Below are positions 60,197-64,000 of a stretch of DNA of 64,000 bases, one piece after another (positions within the stretch are counted from its first letter, which is position 1; each line of letters opens with the position of its first letter). The stretch is taken from assembly GCA_963757945.1 (NCBI GenBank), contig CAVWTN010000002.1:1178001-1242000 (forward strand), read 5' to 3'. The position numbers and the translations under genes are program-made. The DNA comes from CAVWTN01 sp963757945. GTDB lineage: Bacteria > Vulcanimicrobiota > Vulcanimicrobiia > Vulcanimicrobiales > Vulcanimicrobiaceae. The notes beneath the pieces are model-generated. The model searched no databases. It was not told where the DNA came from and was given only the letters and a program-made list of their open reading frames with translations.

Positions 60197-60314
60197 ACCG
60201 AATCGCGCACCATCCCTGAGATGGGGTAGCCCGGAAGGCCCAGCTTCCCCTGAAAAGAAGCGCGGGTCCTTATCCGAAGTCCCACCATTCGGTCCGGCAA
60301 AGGAGGCGCTGCTC

Positions 60315-60572
60315 ATGACGGATTGCCAAAGTTGCGGAATGCCGATGCAAGAGCTCGACGATCACGCTCCCGGCAACCCGGCCAGCCTTCACTGCAGATA
60401 TTGCAGCCGCCCCGACGGAACGCTGCAGCCCTTCGACGAGCGTTTCGAACGCATGGTCCAGTGGGCGATGCGCCAAGACGGCCTCCCGCGCGAACACGCC
60501 GAAGCGACGACGCGCGAGTACATGCGCTCGATGCCCCTCTGGAAGAATCACTCGCGCCTCGCAGGCGACTGA
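60315..60572 (+). CDS. Zinc-ribbon domain protein
   Basis: 85 residues. Two Cys pairs (CQSCGMPM and CRYCSRPDGTLQPF) form a putative zinc ribbon; the C-terminal part (MVQWAMRQDGLPREHAEA, MRSMPLWKNH) is as in the widespread putative zinc-ribbon family. AAAGGAGG lies 8 bases before the ATG. The function is unknown, possibly stress related. Confidence 0.8.
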   Translation: MTDCQSCGMPMQELDDHAPGNPASLHCRYCSRPDGTLQPFDERFERMVQWAMRQDGLPREHAEATTREYMRSMPLWKNHSRLAGD

Positions 60573-60646
60573 GGTTCACCAGCTACTCTAGCGAGTTTCC
60601 GGTTCGGAGTGATATCCAAGCCAGGGGACAGGAGCGTGGGTCAATA

Positions 60647-60667
60647 CCATTTTCTTATGGGAAATGG
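60647..60667 (+). promoter_or_regulatory. Inverted repeat upstream of the AbrB-type antitoxin
   Basis: CCATTT, nine bases, AAATGG, about 18 bases before the GTG start. A weak -10 (TAATAT, 60673-60678) follows. It fits an autoregulatory operator for the antitoxin. Confidence 0.4.
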
Positions 60668-60684
60668 CATGCTAATATGGTGGG

Positions 60685-60951
60685 GTGAAAGTCGCGATCG
60701 ATCGTGCCGGCCGGATCGTCATTCCGAAATCGGTGAGGCGTGAAATGCACTTGGAGGCGGGGGACACGCTCGAGCTCGAGCGTCAGAACGATGGTGTCAC
60801 CTTGCGGCCGACGCGCAAGGCGGCCTCGTTCCGTATGGTCGACGGCGTGTGGCTCGTTCGGACCGGCGTGCCGCTATCCGCGGCCGACGTTCAGGAGGCT
60901 TCCGAGCGAGCTCGCCTCGAGCGCGAGGATCGGATCGCCGGCGACCTGTAA
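60685..60951 (+). CDS. AbrB/MazE-type antitoxin
   Basis: 88 residues from GTG 60685. The swapped-hairpin domain is clear: KVAIDRAGRIVIPKSVRREM, LEAGDTLELERQNDGVTL. The C-terminal part (VPLSAADVQEASERARLERE) is the toxin-binding tail. A PIN toxin gene follows after 5 bases. The predicted RNA start is next to the GTG, so translation may be nearly leaderless. Confidence 0.85.
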   Translation: MKVAIDRAGRIVIPKSVRREMHLEAGDTLELERQNDGVTLRPTRKAASFRMVDGVWLVRTGVPLSAADVQEASERARLEREDRIAGDL

Positions 60952-60956
60952 CGCCG

Positions 60957-61391
60957 ATGCCGCGTAAGGCCTTTTTCGATACGTCGGTGCTCCTTGCCGC
61001 GTTCAGCGAAGATCACGAGCATCATCCAGCCAGCTTTCGCGCCTTCGTTCGCGAGTCGAAGCGCAGCGCGTGCTGCGCGAGCCACAGCCTTGCGGAGTTG
61101 TTTGCAACCGCGACCCGTCTTCCCGGTCGAAACCGATTGACGAGCGATCAAGCCATGCTCCTCGTCGAGAACGTCTCACAGCGGTTGCAATTGATCCAAC
61201 TCGAAGGATCCGAGTATTTGCAGACGCTCAAGCAAGCCGCCGCCAACGGCATCGTCGGCGGTACGATCTACGACGCACTCCTAGTAGCGTGCGCGCAAAA
61301 GGGAAACGCAACGATCATTTATACCTGGAATGTCGAACACTTCCGGCGCGTGCAACCGTCGCTGGCGGATGCGGTCCGAACTCCCGACTGA
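60957..61391 (+). CDS. PIN domain toxin (VapC-like)
   Basis: 144 residues from ATG 60957. PRKAFFDTSVLLAAFSEDHE (first Asp), HSLAELFATATRLPG (Glu), GGTIYDALLVACAQ (second Asp) and IIYTWNVEHFRRV (Asn in place of the usual Asp) form the metal site. VapC toxins cut tRNA or rRNA. It forms a standard antitoxin-toxin pair with the gene before it. Confidence 0.86.
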   Translation: MPRKAFFDTSVLLAAFSEDHEHHPASFRAFVRESKRSACCASHSLAELFATATRLPGRNRLTSDQAMLLVENVSQRLQLIQLEGSEYLQTLKQAAANGIVGGTIYDALLVACAQKGNATIIYTWNVEHFRRVQPSLADAVRTPD

Positions 61392-61581
61392 CCCCGCGCG
61401 GTCTTCACGCGTATCAAAGAATTGCGCGCATCTTGCTTTGGAGATCGATGCAAAGCAGCCGACTGCATACGTGACAAACGCCGTTTTCGCCGCGCTGAAT
61501 GAGCAAGAGGACCTCGACTCGTTCGGACGAATCCGGCGCAAACATCAGGTCCGTAACAACGCAAATCTTTAGGAGCCTCGA

Positions 61582-62097
61582 TTGCGCTTGCAGCGCGGCA
61601 GCTTCTTGTTCGTGGTGTTCGGATCGATCAGCGTGCTTGCGTCGGTTTCGTGCTGCTCGTCGGGATCGACGCCGCCGTCGCGGCCGACCGCGAGTCCAAC
61701 GGCGCGGGCGTCGGCTAGCCCGTCACCCACGCCGTCATCGGCATCGCCTACGCCGACGGCCTCGCCGACAGTAGCTCCGACGGCTCCGCCGCCGGGCGTG
61801 TTGAGCGTCAATCCGCCATCCCTCGGCGTGTACGGAACGGGTGCCGCGAACGCGCAGACGTTGCTGGTCCAGGAGACCGGCTATAACGGCAATTTTACCG
61901 AGAGCGACACGTGCGCGGGGATCGCCACGCTCGCTCCGAGCGGCGGCCCAGGTCCCTCGCTGAGCGAGACGGTCACGGGCGTCGCCGCGGGCCAATGCAT
62001 CGCGACGTTCTCGGATAGCTTCTCGCAAACTAAGCACGCTTCGATCTCGGTCACGACCGGCGGCTTCACGATTCAAAGCCGCGAGCTGCGCCGATGA
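61582..62097 (+). CDS. Secreted lipoprotein with Pro/Ser/Thr-rich linker
   Basis: 171 residues from TTG 61582, about ten bases after TAGGAG. A signal peptide ends in LASVSC (lipobox). A linker of Ser-Pro-Thr-Ala repeats (about 30-70) precedes one Ig-like domain (VLSVNPPSLGVYGTGAAN, CIATFSDSF, SISVTTGGFTIQS). A cell-surface role is likely. It precedes two more lipoproteins of the same style. Confidence 0.7.
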   Translation: MRLQRGSFLFVVFGSISVLASVSCCSSGSTPPSRPTASPTARASASPSPTPSSASPTPTASPTVAPTAPPPGVLSVNPPSLGVYGTGAANAQTLLVQETGYNGNFTESDTCAGIATLAPSGGPGPSLSETVTGVAAGQCIATFSDSFSQTKHASISVTTGGFTIQSRELRR

Positions 62098-62134
62098 AAG
62101 CCCTCTCCACTATCGTTCCGGAGGTCAGCCAGCG

Positions 62135-63271
62135 ATGAGAACTCGGTACGCGGTCAGCTTGCTCCTCGCCCTCACCTTCGCGGGCTGCGGCGGCGGTGGC
62201 GGCGGTACTTCTTCAACCGCTCCGACCGCGCCGGGGCAGGGACAATTGTTCACGCCGACCTTCCGGATCACGGTCCCCGCCGCGCAGAGCGCCGCGGGGA
62301 AGCGCGCTCCGAACTACGTCGGCGCGGGCGCGCTCTCGGTGACGATCACGCTCGACACCGTCAACGGCGGCGCGCCGCCGGGCGGTTTGGTCACGACGGC
62401 GACCACGAACATCAGCGCCGGCAGCTGCTCGGCGGGCTGCACCGTCAACGGTCCGGCGGTACCGCCGGGCAGCGATGCGTTCTCGGTCACGACCTTCGAC
62501 GGCGCGAACGCGACGGGCAATCACATCGCGACGACGCCGTTGCCCCAAACGTTCACCGTCACGGCCGGCGCCGCGAACGGCCCCTTCGCCATCACGCTGG
62601 ACGGCATTCCGGCCTCGTTCACGTTCGGCGCGCTCACCGGCGGCGCGGCCGGGACGGCGAGTTCGCAAACTCCGAGCATCGCGGTGCTCGACGCCGACGG
62701 CAACACGATCACCGGAACGTATGCGAATCCGGTGACGCTCAGCGATAACGACGCCAGCGGCGACCTCGTCAACGGAACGTCGCTGAAAGTCGGCGCCGGT
62801 GCGGCGGCGACCTCGGTCACGCTGACCAGCAGCGCCGACGCCGCGGCCGTGACCTTCGCGTACGGCGGCCTCGCGCTCGCCTCGCCGAGCCTCGCGTTGA
62901 ACGCAACGGGCGCGACCACGAGCACGCGGGCCTTCACGATCGCGCTCCAACCGATCGTCGTGACGCCCACGAGCACGAATCTGTACGCGCTGACCGGCAC
63001 GGGCGCGACGGGCTCGTTCGCGGTCAGCGAGGTCGGCTGGTCGAACGCGCCTTACAACAAGTGGTTCACGCTCGGGACGCCCACGTGCAGCACGGGGACC
63101 GCCGCGACGACGTTCACGCTCGCAACCGCGGACCACCTGACCTGGACCGACACGGCCCCCGCTTCGCCCGTCGCCGGAAACTGCACGGTCCCGATCAACG
63201 ACTTCAGCGGCAGCGGACACGCCGGCAGCGTGACGCTGACGTTCACGACGGGTTCGTTCACGGTCAACTAA
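62135..63271 (+). CDS. Ig-like surface lipoprotein
   Basis: 378 residues. Signal peptide with LTFAGC and a run of six Gly after the Cys. Then FTPTFRITVPAAQSAAGKRA, PNYVGAGALSVTITLDTVNG, and several Thr/Ala-rich beta repeats ending with GSVTLTFTTGSFTVN. The same opening occurs in the next gene. No enzymatic motif. It is probably a structural or adhesive outer-surface protein. Confidence 0.78.
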   Translation: MRTRYAVSLLLALTFAGCGGGGGGTSSTAPTAPGQGQLFTPTFRITVPAAQSAAGKRAPNYVGAGALSVTITLDTVNGGAPPGGLVTTATTNISAGSCSAGCTVNGPAVPPGSDAFSVTTFDGANATGNHIATTPLPQTFTVTAGAANGPFAITLDGIPASFTFGALTGGAAGTASSQTPSIAVLDADGNTITGTYANPVTLSDNDASGDLVNGTSLKVGAGAAATSVTLTSSADAAAVTFAYGGLALASPSLALNATGATTSTRAFTIALQPIVVTPTSTNLYALTGTGATGSFAVSEVGWSNAPYNKWFTLGTPTCSTGTAATTFTLATADHLTWTDTAPASPVAGNCTVPINDFSGSGHAGSVTLTFTTGSFTVN

Positions 63272-63301
63272 GCCGCGCTTCGCGACGAGATGGTGAGAGC
63301 T

Positions 63302-64000
63302 ATGCGCAGCCTGCGTCCCCTCCTCCGGCCGGCGTCCCTGCTGGTCGCGGTTCTGTTGCCGACGGCGTGCGGGGGCGGCTCGCACGGCAGCCTGCCGGCG
63401 CCGGGGGGCGGCGCATCCAGCGCGCTCGCCAACGCGAAGTTCGCGTTCACCATCCCCGCCCCGTCAACCGCTGCCGCGAGCGGCCGCAAGCCGCTCTACA
63501 TCCCGGCCAGTACCCGCTCGATCCAGCTGACCGTGACGGCCTCGACCAACGCGACATTCTCCGGCCCGCTCAGCGGGACGCTCAACGTCGCGCCGGGCAC
63601 CAGCGGCACGAACTTCAGTTGCACGGCGGTCGCCGCCGGGAACTACACCTGCACCACGACGTTTCCGCTCCCGCCCGGCACGGACACGCTGAGCATCGCC
63701 GGTTTCGACGCGATCAACGCGGGCGGCAATCTGCTCTCCCGGCAGGTCGTCACCAAGACGGTCGTCGCCGGCGCCAACGATTTCACGGGGACGCCGATCA
63801 CGCTCGACGCCGCTCCCGGAACGCTCTCGGTCGTCGGACTCTCGGGCCCGACCGGTACGTATCCGTCGTTCTCGGTCACCGGCACCGCGCCCGTCACGTT
63901 CACGGTCAGCGTCGTCGACGCGCACGGCACCGCCTTTGCGGGGCAGCCTGGCCTACCGACGATCACGCATGCCGCGGCGACCGGCACCGGGGCGAGCGCC
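63302..64000 (+). CDS. Ig-like surface lipoprotein, partial
   Basis: ATG 63302 (ATG 63290 in frame is also possible); the gene runs off the right edge after 233 codons. Lipobox LLPTAC followed by Gly-Gly-Gly, then KFAFTIPAPSTAAASGRKPL, YIPASTRSIQLTVTAS, matching the start of the preceding protein. Beta-rich repeats follow. It is a tandem paralogue of the gene before it. Confidence 0.8.
   Translation, partial: MRSLRPLLRPASLLVAVLLPTACGGGSHGSLPAPGGGASSALANAKFAFTIPAPSTAAASGRKPLYIPASTRSIQLTVTASTNATFSGPLSGTLNVAPGTSGTNFSCTAVAAGNYTCTTTFPLPPGTDTLSIAGFDAINAGGNLLSRQVVTKTVVAGANDFTGTPITLDAAPGTLSVVGLSGPTGTYPSFSVTGTAPVTFTVSVVDAHGTAFAGQPGLPTITHAAATGTGASA

Noticed and set aside
60205..60260. CTGAGA-containing segment resembling part of a TPP riboswitch
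   Set aside because: The second conserved TPP-riboswitch block is absent and the downstream gene is not thiamine related.
1..64000. CRISPR arrays, transposase genes and phage structural genes
   Set aside because: No regular spacer-repeat array and no recognisable transposase, integrase or phage protein was seen, despite clear signs of transfer.

Overview
The window is a high-GC (roughly two-thirds G+C) bacterial chromosome segment. Gene content (GlgB/GlgX/MalQ, PolX, type 2 IPP isomerase, S15-PNPase) and the style of the lipoproteins at the right end (lipobox, Gly-rich stretch, then bacterial Ig-like domains) suggest a poorly cultured lineage such as Candidatus Eremiobacterota (WPS-2). That assignment is inference from protein style, not from a marker gene. 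GTG and TTG starts are common, and same-strand neighbours often overlap by 4 bases (ATGA).

1-19.6 kb is housekeeping. A leftward operon reads polX, glgB, glgX, malQ and a peptide-type ABC substrate-binding lipoprotein cut by the left edge. Divergent from it are pncB and a decayed ABC-exporter-like pair. Then come a DJ-1/PfpI protein without its nucleophile, an HTH protein, fni, a Rieske ferredoxin, a Suv3-like RNA helicase and the rpsO - acetyltransferase - pnp block.

19.6-33 kb is a surface-polysaccharide module: flippase, acyltransferase/SGNH protein, membrane GT2, and a CDP-3,6-dideoxyhexose pathway (rfbF-rfbG-rfbH plus a reductase). With these sit a thiamine-diphosphate enzyme, an SDR, a dehydroquinate-synthase-like cyclase and an HpcH/CitE-type aldolase, which suggest an unusual branched or carbocyclic sugar.

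33-42.7 kb is a toxin-antitoxin and defence island: a frameshifted hicA with hicB, a brnT without a normal start codon plus an HTH antitoxin, a DUF234-type ATPase, and AbiEi with a truncated AbiEii. Next is a complete HORMA/TRIP13 CBASS operon with a TIR-SAVED effector. Back to back with it, under its own promoter, is a four-gene operon (ribbon-helix-helix protein, two-TM protein, SocA/Panacea-like protein, proteasome-beta-like peptidase) that I cannot match to a named system and regard as the best candidate novelty.

42.7-60.2 kb is a second polysaccharide module: a second copy of the acyltransferase, a GT2-GT4 fusion, two related GT4 enzymes, two large GT-C-like membrane proteins, two methyltransferases, a second flippase, an epimerase and an RmlD-type reductase. 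60.2-64 kb holds a zinc-ribbon protein, an AbrB/PIN toxin-antitoxin pair and three Ig-like lipoproteins, the last cut by the right edge.

The 19.6-58 kb region shows how it was assembled. Fragments of the pnp 3' part recur at 33.0 and 44.9 kb. The first acyltransferase and a low-GC methyltransferase are each flanked by duplicated convergent gene ends. The CBASS island is flanked by two different pieces of a DUF234-ATPase paralogue.
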